Shown here one piece after another: positions 1 to 9,132 of a DNA stretch of 32,932 nucleotides; the first letter of the stretch is position 1; each line of letters begins with the position of its first letter. The translations under genes were made by a program, and so were the position numbers. The notes under the pieces are model-generated. The model was not told where the DNA came from. It ran no database searches and worked only from the letters and a program-made list of their open reading frames with translations. This DNA comes from Dehalococcoidia bacterium (GTDB taxonomy: Bacteria > Chloroflexota > Dehalococcoidia > Dehalococcoidales > RBG-16-60-22): assembly GCA_011174815.1 (NCBI GenBank), contig DUFF01000085.1:1-32932 (forward strand), written 5' to 3'.

Positions 1-672
1 CTGAACGTCAGGTTCAAAAGCCCCGAGGTGCTGGAGCAGGCCCTGGTTCATAGCTCCTATCTCAATGAATATCCGGGCACGGTGTCAGCTTCCAACGAGA
101 GGCTGGAATTCCTCGGTGATGCTATACTGGACTTCATCGTGGCGGAGAAACTGTACCAGGACTTTCCTGACTTGGCGGAAGGCGAGATGACCAGAGTCCG
201 CTCGGCCATGGTGCGGCGGGAGACGCTGGCGCAGATAGCCAAAGCTTTGAAGCTCGGAAATTACCTGTATATGGGAAGAGGTGAGGAGGCAGGCGGGGGG
301 CGGCAGAAACCGGCCAACCTGGCGGGCGCACTGGAAGCGGTGATTGCCGCCGTTTTTTTGGACCGGGGTCTGGCGGTGGTTAGAGAGCTGGTGCTGAGAT
401 GGCTGGCCGGGGAGCTTCAGGAGCTGATGACGAGGAAAGGGGAAGTCGATTACAAATCGCGGCTGCAGGAACTAATACAATCGAAATATCGTGCAGCGCC
501 TTTATACCGGACGGTACAGGCTACCGGCCCGGACCACGATAAGGTGTTCACCGTTGAGGTACAGATTGGCAGCAGGGTTCTGGGGAGAGGTTACGGCAAA
601 AGCAAAAAGGTGGCCGAAACGGAAGCGGCGCGCAACGCTTTGGAGCAGCTCAGAAATGACTTTACAGGGTAG
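1..672 (+). CDS. rnc: Ribonuclease III (5' truncated by window edge)
   Basis: Frame is open from base 1 (LNVRFKSPEVLEQALVHSSYLNE...). RNase III signature NERLEFLGDAILDFIVAEKLY and C-terminal dsRBD (DYKSRLQELIQSKYRAAPLYRTV...GYGKSKKVAETEAARNALEQL). Confidence 0.96.
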   Translation: MNVRFKSPEVLEQALVHSSYLNEYPGTVSASNERLEFLGDAILDFIVAEKLYQDFPDLAEGEMTRVRSAMVRRETLAQIAKALKLGNYLYMGRGEEAGGGRQKPANLAGALEAVIAAVFLDRGLAVVRELVLRWLAGELQELMTRKGEVDYKSRLQELIQSKYRAAPLYRTVQATGPDHDKVFTVEVQIGSRVLGRGYGKSKKVAETEAARNALEQLRNDFTG

Positions 673-741
673 CGGCTCTTTGCTAAACTGCAATTAGATT
701 CCGGTACTGCTGTTTACAAATCAAATTAGAGGGTCTATGCG

Positions 742-894
742 ATGGGGAGACGAGATTACCGACACAGAGAGCCAAAGAAGCAGAAAAAGGATGCCAAGAA
801 AATAGCGCCGGTCAGTATCATACAGTCACCGGTGCAGGTAGAAGTAGTCAAGAAGGGGAAAAAGAAACGGGAAGAAGTGGAGGAGGAAGAGTAG
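742..894 (+). CDS. Small Lys/Glu-rich protein (50 aa), uncharacterised
   Basis: ATG at 742 to TAG at 892-894: MGRRDYRHREPKKQKKDAKKIAPVSIIQSPVQVEVVKKGKKKREEVEEEE. Not in the supplied ORF track (below length cutoff). Lies between rnc and the radical SAM gene. Confidence 0.55.
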   Translation: MGRRDYRHREPKKQKKDAKKIAPVSIIQSPVQVEVVKKGKKKREEVEEEE

Positions 895-1823
895 CCGCTT
901 ATCAGCACCTTTACCGTGCCGGGGAACTCAGGGCCAGGGTAGAAAAGGCTTGGTCACTTCTTGCCCGGTGTCATCTCTGCGCCCGCAAATGCGGGGTCAA
1001 TCGCCTGAACGGTGAAAGCGGACAGTGCCGGACGACAGATAAAGCCATTGTGTCCAGCTTCGGGCCGCATTTCGGGGAAGAGGCACCTCTGGTGGGCAGG
1101 CATGGCTCAGGAACCATATTCTTCGCCTACTGCAATCTGCATTGCGTATTCTGTCAGAATTACAGTATCAGCCAGCTTGGCGAGGGCAGTACTGTGGACA
1201 GTACTGAGCTGGCGGGTATGATGCTTTCCCTGCAGACAAAAGGCTGTCATAACATCAATCTGGTGAGCCCAACGCACGCAGTGCCATTTGTTCTGGAGGC
1301 ACTCGAGATAGCGGCAGGCAAGGGGCTGCAGCTGCCCATCGTTTACAATACCGGCGGCTATGACTCCCTCGAGGCGTTGGAGCTGCTGGACGGCATAGTT
1401 GATATCTACATGCCGGATATGAAGTACTCCGAGGCAAAAATCGGCGAGAAATTCTCCGATGCCAAAGGGTATCCTCAGGTAAACCGGGCGGCGGTTAAGG
1501 AGATGCACCGCCAGGTGGGAGATTTGCAATTAGATGAGTCAGGCGTGGCCATGCGGGGGCTGCTGGTACGTCACCTCGTCCTGCCCCATGGACTGGCCGG
1601 AACCGAGGGCGTGATGAAGTTCCTGTCGGAGGAAGTTTCCACTGATACCTACCTGAATGTCATGGCTCAGTATCACCCCTGCTACCAGGCTTTTGATTAT
1701 CCACAGTTATCACGACCGATAACCGGAGAGGAGTTCTCGGCGGCGCTGGAACTGGCCCGGCGCTACGGCCTGCATCGCCTTGATGAACGCGTTTCCCTTC
1801 CATTGCGACTCATTCACTGGTAG
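891..1823 (+). CDS. Radical SAM protein, COG1313/PflX-like (start unresolved; first canonical in-frame start is GTG 1050)
   Basis: Radical SAM CxxxCxxC-type motif YCNLHCVFCQNYSISQ. Conserved N-terminal Cys motif CHLCARKCGVNRLNGESGQCR is encoded in the same frame upstream of 1050. Family-typical FGPHFGEEAPLVGRHGSGTIFF. Confidence 0.88.
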   Translation, partial: VAAYQHLYRAGELRARVEKAWSLLARCHLCARKCGVNRLNGESGQCRTTDKAIVSSFGPHFGEEAPLVGRHGSGTIFFAYCNLHCVFCQNYSISQLGEGSTVDSTELAGMMLSLQTKGCHNINLVSPTHAVPFVLEALEIAAGKGLQLPIVYNTGGYDSLEALELLDGIVDIYMPDMKYSEAKIGEKFSDAKGYPQVNRAAVKEMHRQVGDLQLDESGVAMRGLLVRHLVLPHGLAGTEGVMKFLSEEVSTDTYLNVMAQYHPCYQAFDYPQLSRPITGEEFSAALELARRYGLHRLDERVSLPLRLIHW

Positions 1824-1838
1824 CATATAATTCGGTTA

Positions 1839-2120
1839 ATGAATGCTCCGGCATCCGTTCGTGCTACTGTTTACGGTCGAGTCCAGGGGGTATTCTTCCG
1901 TGCTTTTGTGGAGGAGCGGGCGCAGCAGCTTGGACTGAGGGGTTACGTACGCAACCTGCCTTCTGGCAATGTGGAGGTGGTGGCGGAGGGCGAACGGGAA
2001 CGTGTGGAAAAGCTGGTTGAATACCTGAAAATGGGGCCACCGGCGGCCAGAGTGAGCAGGGTAGAAACCACCTGGTCTGAGTACACTGGCAACTACTCCC
2101 GCTTCAGGGTCAGATATTAA
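1839..2120 (+). CDS. acyP: Acylphosphatase
   Basis: 93 aa with YGRVQGVFFRAFVEERAQQLGLRGYVRNLPSGNVEVVAEG signature. Confidence 0.96.
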   Translation: MNAPASVRATVYGRVQGVFFRAFVEERAQQLGLRGYVRNLPSGNVEVVAEGERERVEKLVEYLKMGPPAARVSRVETTWSEYTGNYSRFRVRY

Positions 2121-2527
2121 TCAAGAACCGGCCGGAATCCGTAATAGCGGTCATTTTTCAGCAGGCGGAGCAATATCCCTTCGGACGTACGGGGAGTGTC
2201 ATCGCCGCGTCGTTCGCTCAGATGTCTTCCCAACTCCTCCACCGTCATTGACTCGTTGCCGCTGGCGATGAAGAACCGAAATACGCTTTCCAGGATGGGC
2301 ATCTGGCCGGTGATAAAATCGGCGCTATTTTTGCAGCATTCTCGGATGCGATTGAGAAGCTCAGAGTCAAGAGGCTGGTTGCTCTCTTTATTCAGCTGTT
2401 TGCGGCAGGTATCGCAGAGGCAGCCCTGCAGAAGAGCGGAAATGGAGCGTTCACGCTGTGGATACCAGCTAAGGTCAATAGCCCAGCGTGTTATTGGTCG
2501 GTCAGTTTTGATGTCGTCTTCCGTCAT
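2117..2527 (-). CDS. Conserved hypothetical protein with Cys motif (CLCDTCRKQL)
   Basis: Frame open 2563-2117. MTEDDIKTDRPITRW... start at 2527 avoids overlap with the upstream gene. Last gene of the Moco-associated block. Confidence 0.7.
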   Translation of the reverse strand: MTEDDIKTDRPITRWAIDLSWYPQRERSISALLQGCLCDTCRKQLNKESNQPLDSELLNRIRECCKNSADFITGQMPILESVFRFFIASGNESMTVEELGRHLSERRGDDTPRTSEGILLRLLKNDRYYGFRPVLD

Positions 2528-2546
2528 ACTGCGTAAAAAAGCCTGT

Positions 2547-3278
2547 CTACGTTTCAAGCTCAACTTTGGCGGTCTTGATCAAATCCAGATACGGCGTCTT
2601 CAGTCCAAGCGTTTCGGAGACCTCAAGGTCTACCTCATAAGGCTCGCCGACAAATATCTTACCATATTCCTCAACCTCGCTGCGAGAGAGGTCATTTTCA
2701 CCGACCAGCTTTTTTCGGGCTTCGATTATTCCCAGGTCGAAGGGAAGGGTGAAATAGAGGTCGGCAATGACTCTATCAATGCCCATGGTGTATAATGCAT
2801 TCCACATATTGGAAGACTTTTCCTGATACTTGCTGATTGGCAGCAGTGAAAGCAGGTTCATAATGCTGAGACTGCCGCTGCCTCTGGTTACCTTCAGGGG
2901 TGCCACCGATATCAGGTAATCGCTGGAGAGGATGACGTTTGGTATCCAGAATGTGGGTACGGCCAGGGGCTTGGGGAGGGGATTGTCCACCTCAACCCAT
3001 ACGCAGTCCTTGACGTCCATGGTCAATACCCGTGGAAAATCATAACCCAGAGTCTGGTATACGGGATAAATCGGCTCACCTTCAGGTGTGCCCTCAAGGA
3101 TGATAATATCGGCATCGCTGACCCGGCGAATGCCTTTTATTATCGTTGCCAGCATGCTTCTGCTCGTAGAAACCGGATAGGCCTCTGGATATTGGGCAGT
3201 CGGCTTTACTAGAATCCTGCGTGCCCTTGAGACCACAGTCGGCGGTTTAAAGGCAAAATCATCAGCCTCGAATATCAA
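2547..3278 (-). CDS. DUF362-like domain protein
   Basis: 243 aa ORF with DUF362-like layout (Nv.LSSDYLISVAPLKVTRGSGSLSIMNLLSLLP; metal/cofactor-type protein). Overlaps mobB by 4 nt. Confidence 0.6.
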   Translation of the reverse strand: MIFEADDFAFKPPTVVSRARRILVKPTAQYPEAYPVSTSRSMLATIIKGIRRVSDADIIILEGTPEGEPIYPVYQTLGYDFPRVLTMDVKDCVWVEVDNPLPKPLAVPTFWIPNVILSSDYLISVAPLKVTRGSGSLSIMNLLSLLPISKYQEKSSNMWNALYTMGIDRVIADLYFTLPFDLGIIEARKKLVGENDLSRSEVEEYGKIFVGEPYEVDLEVSETLGLKTPYLDLIKTAKVELET

Positions 3279-3922
3279 ACTTTTCTCCTCATCGAGATGG
3301 TCAGCCTTCTCAATTGATTGATGCCTTTCAATCCGGAGACCATGGCCACCAGAGTCCTGAGCAGCAAATTTCTACCCGCCTTACCTAGGGGTACATATGT
3401 ACCATCGACATACAGGTCGACGCCATCTTCGGCCCCGGCCAGGCATTTTTGCTCAATAAGGTCAGCTATTTTGGTAACTTCCTCTCCGGTGAACTGTGGC
3501 ACCCTGATATCCAGGGGTTTATCGGTGACAATGGCCAGCAGCTGTTCCGGCGGGCTGACAATTTCGGACTCCTGCCCAGCGCGGATAACCTCAATCTTGG
3601 GGTATGAATACTGCTTGAACCCCTCGGTGAGCACAAGGTCACAATCCGCCCCGATATACTGGGCCAGCGCCTGCGGGTCTGCTTCAATCTCCAGATGCCG
3701 GAAGATGACCAGCCTGTCCTTTGAGCTGATGGCGGCTACTTCGCCGCCGGCCTGGCTCAGGCGCCAGCTGTCCTTGTGAGGCGTATCAATTTCAAAGCTA
3801 TCGGCAGCGTGCTTGATAACGGCTATGCGGTGGCCACGCTGCCCGAGCACCTTGATCAGGGCTTCCAGCAGTGTCGTCTTGCCTGAGTCTGATTTTCCCA
3901 CAATAGAAACAATCGGAAGCAT
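3275..3922 (-). CDS. mobB: Molybdopterin-guanine dinucleotide biosynthesis protein B
   Basis: Walker A IVGKSDSGKTTLLEALIKVLGQRGHRIAVIKH followed by a MobB-typical D..KDSWR..QAG stretch. Confidence 0.92.
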   Translation of the reverse strand: MLPIVSIVGKSDSGKTTLLEALIKVLGQRGHRIAVIKHAADSFEIDTPHKDSWRLSQAGGEVAAISSKDRLVIFRHLEIEADPQALAQYIGADCDLVLTEGFKQYSYPKIEVIRAGQESEIVSPPEQLLAIVTDKPLDIRVPQFTGEEVTKIADLIEQKCLAGAEDGVDLYVDGTYVPLGKAGRNLLLRTLVAMVSGLKGINQLRRLTISMRRKV

Positions 3923-3939
3923 GTCTGGTAAACCGTCAG

Positions 3940-5208
3940 TTAAATAGTATCCTCGTCATCCCAGCCCAGCAGTAGCACCTTGACCTTTTCCCCGGCCTTA
4001 GCTCCTGCCGTATCCTCGGGAACAATCACCAGCCCGTTAGCCAGGCTCATCGAGGTGAGGATACCAGAGCCCTGGGGGCCGGTGGGGCTGGCGTAGTACT
4101 GGCCATCGCGCCTGGTAACGATGGCCCGGACATAAACGCGACGGCCGTCGGTATTGGCCACGGGCTCCTCCAGCACGGCTTCAACCATAGGTTTGGTCAG
4201 GTTCTTTTTCCCCATCATCTTCAGCATTGCCGGACGGGCAAACAGCTCGAAGGTAACCATGGAGCTGACCGGATTGCCGGGGAAGCCAAGATGGGGTATT
4301 CTTCTGGGGCTGCCCTCTCTGTCCATTCCCTTGAGGGTGCCGAAAGCCAGCGGCTTGCCTGGCTTCATGCGCACCGTCCAGAAGGTGATTTCACCTTCGC
4401 TGGCGAGGACATCTTTTACCATATCATAATCGCCTGCGGATACACCGCCGCTGGTGATGAGCATATCGGCATCAAGCCCCTGACGGAGCTTGGCTAGCAG
4501 CGAGTCCTCGCTATCAAGGGCGATGCCCAGTATCCTGGGGATGCCGCCATAGCGCCTGACCAGCGCCGCCACGCTGTAGGTGTTGCTGTTGTATATCTTT
4601 CCCGCGGGCAGCGGCCGGTCAATATCGACCAGCTCGTTGCCGGTAGCCAGAATCGCCACCACCGGCCGGCGGATAACTTTAACCGTGCTCATGCCTAGGG
4701 AAGCCAGGACACCGATTTCAGCAGGCCTGAGAACAGTGCCTTTCCTGAGCACAACAGTGCCTCTGGCGATGTCCTCTCCAGCCCGCCGGATGTTCAGCCC
4801 GGGCTTGACTTCACATAATATTCCAATTTCATCTTTATCTGGACTCCGGCGCTGGGCCTCGTCAGTATCTTCAAAGCGGATAACGCTATCAGCGCCTCCG
4901 GGCACCGGCGCTCCGGTCATGATGCGGATAGCCGCGCCTGGTGTGACCTCGCGCTGGGAAATGGTACCGGCGCTGACGGTATCAATGACGCGCAGGAAGC
5001 GTGGCGACTGTTCGCTGGCACCGCGCGCATCATCAGCTTTAATGGCATAGCCATCCATAGCGGCATTGTCCAGTGGCGGTATATCTATATCAGAAACTAT
5101 ATCCTTAGCCAGCACCTGCCCCAGCGCTTCCAGAACCGGGGCTTCTTCAGCTTCCAGCACATCTACATAGCCGAGCACTTTTTCCAGAGCCTCTTCCACG
5201 CTTATCAT
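3940..5208 (-). CDS. moeA: Molybdopterin molybdenumtransferase MoeA
   Basis: 422 aa; PPLDNAAMDGYAIKADDARGA, RIMTGAPVPGGADSVIRFEDT, TSGGVSAGDYDMVKDVL, FGTLKG, GFPGNPVSSMVTFELFARPA. Confidence 0.97.
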   Translation of the reverse strand: MISVEEALEKVLGYVDVLEAEEAPVLEALGQVLAKDIVSDIDIPPLDNAAMDGYAIKADDARGASEQSPRFLRVIDTVSAGTISQREVTPGAAIRIMTGAPVPGGADSVIRFEDTDEAQRRSPDKDEIGILCEVKPGLNIRRAGEDIARGTVVLRKGTVLRPAEIGVLASLGMSTVKVIRRPVVAILATGNELVDIDRPLPAGKIYNSNTYSVAALVRRYGGIPRILGIALDSEDSLLAKLRQGLDADMLITSGGVSAGDYDMVKDVLASEGEITFWTVRMKPGKPLAFGTLKGMDREGSPRRIPHLGFPGNPVSSMVTFELFARPAMLKMMGKKNLTKPMVEAVLEEPVANTDGRRVYVRAIVTRRDGQYYASPTGPQGSGILTSMSLANGLVIVPEDTAGAKAGEKVKVLLLGWDDEDTI

Positions 5209-5813
5209 CGTTTCATTCCTCGTGTGATTTCCTCTGCTTTTGAGAGGTCGGCCCGGGTATTGATATTGAAAAAGCTCAGGTGGTCAGGGTCAAACCGGTC
5301 GATTTCATCAGCTTCTACATACCTGATTCTGACCCTGGAGAAGAGCTGGCGTACTGACAGCTCGTTGTGTTTGAGCAGATGCTCTATGGACTCCGTACAG
5401 CTACTGGCATAGACGGCGTGCAGCGGCTCCAGCAGCTCCCCGACTCTGGGTACCACGAGGTCGTAATCAGCCGAAACCTGTATCATATAGCGCAAAAGTG
5501 CCGGGTTGAGAAAAGGCATGTCCGAGGCGACGACAAGATTATAAAATGATTTTGAGTTCAGCAAACCGGTGTAAACACCGCCCAACGGACCTTTACCCGG
5601 ATAAATGTCAGTAACCAACTTTAATTCCGGATATTTACCAGATTGAAACGGAGCGTCTTTGCTGCCAATTACCAGTATCGTCTCCTGGGAAAGCGGGGCG
5701 ACACAGTTTATTACCAAGTCAAGCAAATTTCGGTCGCCAACAGATTTGAAAACCTTATCGTATCCCAGGCGCGAACTCTTACCGCCGGCAAGAACAATAC
5801 TGCTTATTTCCAA
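5205..5813 (-). CDS. mobA: Molybdenum cofactor guanylyltransferase MobA
   Basis: IVLAGGKSSRLGYDKVFKSVGDRNLLDLV nucleotidyltransferase signature, VASDMPFLNPALL. TTG at 5813 fits family length; the ORF track extends to 5873. Overlaps moeA by 4 nt. Confidence 0.9.
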   Translation of the reverse strand: MEISSIVLAGGKSSRLGYDKVFKSVGDRNLLDLVINCVAPLSQETILVIGSKDAPFQSGKYPELKLVTDIYPGKGPLGGVYTGLLNSKSFYNLVVASDMPFLNPALLRYMIQVSADYDLVVPRVGELLEPLHAVYASSCTESIEHLLKHNELSVRQLFSRVRIRYVEADEIDRFDPDHLSFFNINTRADLSKAEEITRGMKR

Positions 5814-5912
5814 TGTAGTAAATCTGCCCCCGCAACCTCTCCCCCAATAATATATTCTACCATGACGTGTCACAAACTTCCAGAGGAGGGAGCTGATTTC
5901 CGCCCGGTTTTT

Positions 5913-6908
5913 CTACGGTTTGGTCAGCCAGGGCATCAGCTCGCGCAGTTTTCTGCCGGCCGCCTCGGAGCCGTGCTCATCTTCCATGCTCAGCAGAGTG
6001 AGGTAATTGGGGTGGCCAATGCTGCCCTCAAGCAGCCACTGGTGGGCGAAAGTGCCGTCCTCGATTTCGCGCAGTACCCGTCGCATGTTCTCCTTGATCG
6101 AATCATCAATCACCCGGCGCTGGCGGGACATGATGCCGAACTGTGCCGTCTGGCTGCAGCGCCGTATCATGCCCGGGATGCCATAGCTGTTGATGAGGTC
6201 GGCGACGCCCTTGAGTTCGTGGAACAGTTCCAGATAAGCGGTCTCCTCGCTGTAACCGGCCTCGACCAGAACCTCCCAGCCAGCCTTTAAAATCCCAACC
6301 ACTCCGCCGCCAATTCCGCACTGCTCGTTGAAGATGTCGGTGACCGTTTCCTCTTTGAAGGTGGTCTCCACGACTCCGCCGCGGGTGCAGCCGATGGCTT
6401 TGGCATAGGCCAACGATACCGGCAGCGCCTTCCCGGAGGCATCTTGGTGAACGGCTACGCTCCCCGGCGGCCCCTGGCCTTCCGTGTAGAGTTTGCGCAG
6501 CAGGACGCCGTGTATTTTGGGCGCCACCATGGTAACGTCAATGGCTGGTGGGGGTACAATCTGGTGGTAGTAGATATTGAAGCCGTGGGCGAACTGGAGC
6601 GTCTTGCCAGATGCCAGCTGTGGCTCGATTGACTGGCGGTATATCTGCGGCTGGAGGTCATCAGGGGCCAGAAGGACGATTATATCCGCTTCTCTGGCCA
6701 CTTCCGCCGCCTCAGAGACGCTGAAGCCGGCTTTCTCCGCCGCTTTCCAGGCATCGCTGCCGGGGGCTTCAGCCACGATTACTCTGGCGCCGCTATCGCG
6801 CAGGTTCAGTGCCTGCGCGTGGCCCTGGCTGCCGTAGCCGATGATGCCGATGGTCTTGTTTTTCAGCAGGGACAGATCCGCGTCCTGGTCGTAATACATT
6901 TTCGCCAT
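5913..6908 (-). CDS. ilvC: Ketol-acid reductoisomerase family protein (divergent)
   Basis: MAKMYYDQDADLSLLKNKTIGIIGYGSQGHAQALNLRDSG; FAHGFNIYY; ETTFKEETVTDIFNEQ; YLELFHELKGVADLI. ATG at 6908 (ORF track start at 7016 is too long). Confidence 0.9.
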   Translation of the reverse strand: MAKMYYDQDADLSLLKNKTIGIIGYGSQGHAQALNLRDSGARVIVAEAPGSDAWKAAEKAGFSVSEAAEVAREADIIVLLAPDDLQPQIYRQSIEPQLASGKTLQFAHGFNIYYHQIVPPPAIDVTMVAPKIHGVLLRKLYTEGQGPPGSVAVHQDASGKALPVSLAYAKAIGCTRGGVVETTFKEETVTDIFNEQCGIGGGVVGILKAGWEVLVEAGYSEETAYLELFHELKGVADLINSYGIPGMIRRCSQTAQFGIMSRQRRVIDDSIKENMRRVLREIEDGTFAHQWLLEGSIGHPNYLTLLSMEDEHGSEAAGRKLRELMPWLTKP

Positions 6909-6945
6909 CAGGTTTTCCTCCCGTTGGTTAAAAGACTTCGAACTG

Positions 6946-7587
6946 TCACAGTGCCGGATTGAGCACGATGATTTGGGTGGCTGACGGCAGCTCTCCCGCT
7001 TTGAACTCGATTTCACTAACCCCGGGCTGGCTGACGCCTTTTTTACCGCTCAGGAATTCATCTACTGTGGCGACGGGGAAATCGCACTTGTTTGACCTGA
7101 AATGCATCGGGATGATAACTGCGGGCTTGAGGTCATCAGCAACTTTGGTGGCGACAGTGGCATCAATGGTGTAAAGGCCGCATACCGGCAGCAGGAGCAC
7201 GTCCACGGAGCCTATTTCCGCCAGCTGGTCAGCGGTCGGTTCGTGGCCGAGGTCACCACAGTGACATAGCTTTACCCCATCGACCTCAAAGCAGATTATG
7301 GTATTACGGCCGCGCTCTTTGCCGCCGGCGGCATCGTGGAAGGTGGCAATGCCTTTAAACTTTATCCCCTTGACTTCGGCGTTGCCTTTGACCACCTGGG
7401 GGTTGCCCTTTACCGCAGCGACGTTGGCGTGGTCAAAGTGTTCATGGCTCACGGTGACGATATCGGCGGACTCGTTGATGTTACCGTAGCGGAGCTTATC
7501 GTTTGGCTCATAAGGGTCGGTGATGATTCTCACCCCGCTGTCCGCGATAATCAGAAACGATGCATGTCCCAGCCACTTGATTTTCAT
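6946..7587 (-). CDS. UPF0173 metal-dependent hydrolase (metallo-beta-lactamase fold)
   Basis: MKIKWLGHASFLI..., TVSHEHFDHANV motif, CHCGDLGH, VIIPMHF. Confidence 0.93.
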   Translation of the reverse strand: MKIKWLGHASFLIIADSGVRIITDPYEPNDKLRYGNINESADIVTVSHEHFDHANVAAVKGNPQVVKGNAEVKGIKFKGIATFHDAAGGKERGRNTIICFEVDGVKLCHCGDLGHEPTADQLAEIGSVDVLLLPVCGLYTIDATVATKVADDLKPAVIIPMHFRSNKCDFPVATVDEFLSGKKGVSQPGVSEIEFKAGELPSATQIIVLNPAL

Positions 7588-7605
7588 TTTTTGACCTCCT
7601 TGATA

Positions 7606-9117
7606 TTATTTTGTTCCTTCCTGTGCTAGGGAAATGACCAGATTGACCAGAGTCCGCACTGGCACGCCGGTAGCTCCCTTTATCTGATGGCCGCGCTCTT
7701 TATCGGTCAGGCTGGTGCCGGCGATATCCAGATGCACCCAGGGAGCATCATTGACGAATTCGGCCAGAAATTTGGCTGCGGTAATGGCCCCGGCCAGCCT
7801 GCCGCCAACGTTCTTGATATCGGCCACATCGCTCTTGTTCTGCTCTGCGTATTCGTCATACATCGGCATCTGCCAGATGAGCTCGCCTGCTTCCCTGCCG
7901 GCGGCGATAACCCGATCCACCAGCTCCTGGTTGTTGCCGAAAGCACCGGTGCAGATGTCACCCAGCGCGATGCGGCAGGCCCCGGTCAGCGTGGCGGCGT
8001 CAACTATTTTCTTGGCACCTTGCTTTCTGGCATAGCTCAATGCATCGGCCAGTATCAGCCTCCCTTCAGCATCGGTGGAGATTATCTCCATCGTCTTGCC
8101 ATTCATGGCGGTGAGGACATCCCCCGGCTTGAGCGCGTTGCCGTCGGGCAGGTTTTCCGTGGCTGGAATGAGCGCCATCGCGTTTATTTTGGGCTTGAGC
8201 CGGGCAATGGCTGACATGGCGCCCATGACCGCGGCGCCTCCCGCCATGTCCCCTTTCATTTCCTCAAGCTTCTCGGATGGTTTTATGGAGATGCCGCCGG
8301 AGTCAAAGGTGATCCCCTTTCCCACCAGGGCGATATCCGGTTCCTTGGACGCACCGCCTCTGTAATTGAGCACGATGAACTTCGGTGGCTGCCGGCTTCC
8401 CTGAGAGACGCCCAGCAGACCGCCCATCCCCAGCTCCTTCATCTGCTCAAGGTCAATTACAGTGATTTCCATGCCATGGCTTTTCGCCAGCTTGGTGGCC
8501 ATTTCCGCCATATCGGTGGGCGTCATATAGTTGGCCGGTTCATTGACCATATCGCGGGCCAGGTTGGTCGCCTCGGAGGTAATCTGGCCTCTATTCACTC
8601 CCGCTTCAAGCTGCGCTTTCAACCCATCAGCGCCCACAATGGATAGCTGCTTGATTTCACCGGGCTTGTCCTCTTCCTTGGTCATGTGCCTGCGGAAGGT
8701 GTAGGTTCCGAGCAGGGCACCCTCAACGATGGCCTGGGCGGCATCAACAGGGCTGATATCGTTTATATTTGCTCCCTGCGCAACGGTGGCGATGGTGCTG
8801 ATTTCTCTGGCACGCAGCCAGCGGCAGGCCTCGGCCACCGCCCCCCGCACTTTACTGACGGACAGTTCGGATGGCTTGCCCAGCCCGACCACCGCCACGC
8901 GGGCGGCCGGCAGCTTGCCGAAGCTGTGCACCATCGTTATCTCGTTCTTTTTGCCCTTTATCTCGCCCCGTTTGATAAGCTGCGAGATAGCGCCGTCGAG
9001 CGCTCTGTCCACCGCCGCCGTTTCCCCTTCAGGGCTTGCCATGCCCTCAAAATGATTCACGATGATGGCGTCAGCCTCAATACCGGCAATATCACCGGTA
9101 ATGACCTTGATTTCCAT
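7606..9117 (-). CDS. pepA: Leucyl aminopeptidase (M17 family)
   Basis: VGKGITFDSGGISIKPSEKLEEMKGDMAGGAAV, and the NTDAEGRL-type signature here as ISTDAEGRLILADAL. Confidence 0.96.
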   Translation of the reverse strand: MEIKVITGDIAGIEADAIIVNHFEGMASPEGETAAVDRALDGAISQLIKRGEIKGKKNEITMVHSFGKLPAARVAVVGLGKPSELSVSKVRGAVAEACRWLRAREISTIATVAQGANINDISPVDAAQAIVEGALLGTYTFRRHMTKEEDKPGEIKQLSIVGADGLKAQLEAGVNRGQITSEATNLARDMVNEPANYMTPTDMAEMATKLAKSHGMEITVIDLEQMKELGMGGLLGVSQGSRQPPKFIVLNYRGGASKEPDIALVGKGITFDSGGISIKPSEKLEEMKGDMAGGAAVMGAMSAIARLKPKINAMALIPATENLPDGNALKPGDVLTAMNGKTMEIISTDAEGRLILADALSYARKQGAKKIVDAATLTGACRIALGDICTGAFGNNQELVDRVIAAGREAGELIWQMPMYDEYAEQNKSDVADIKNVGGRLAGAITAAKFLAEFVNDAPWVHLDIAGTSLTDKERGHQIKGATGVPVRTLVNLVISLAQEGTK

Positions 9118-9132
9118 AGCTTGAATCTCCTT

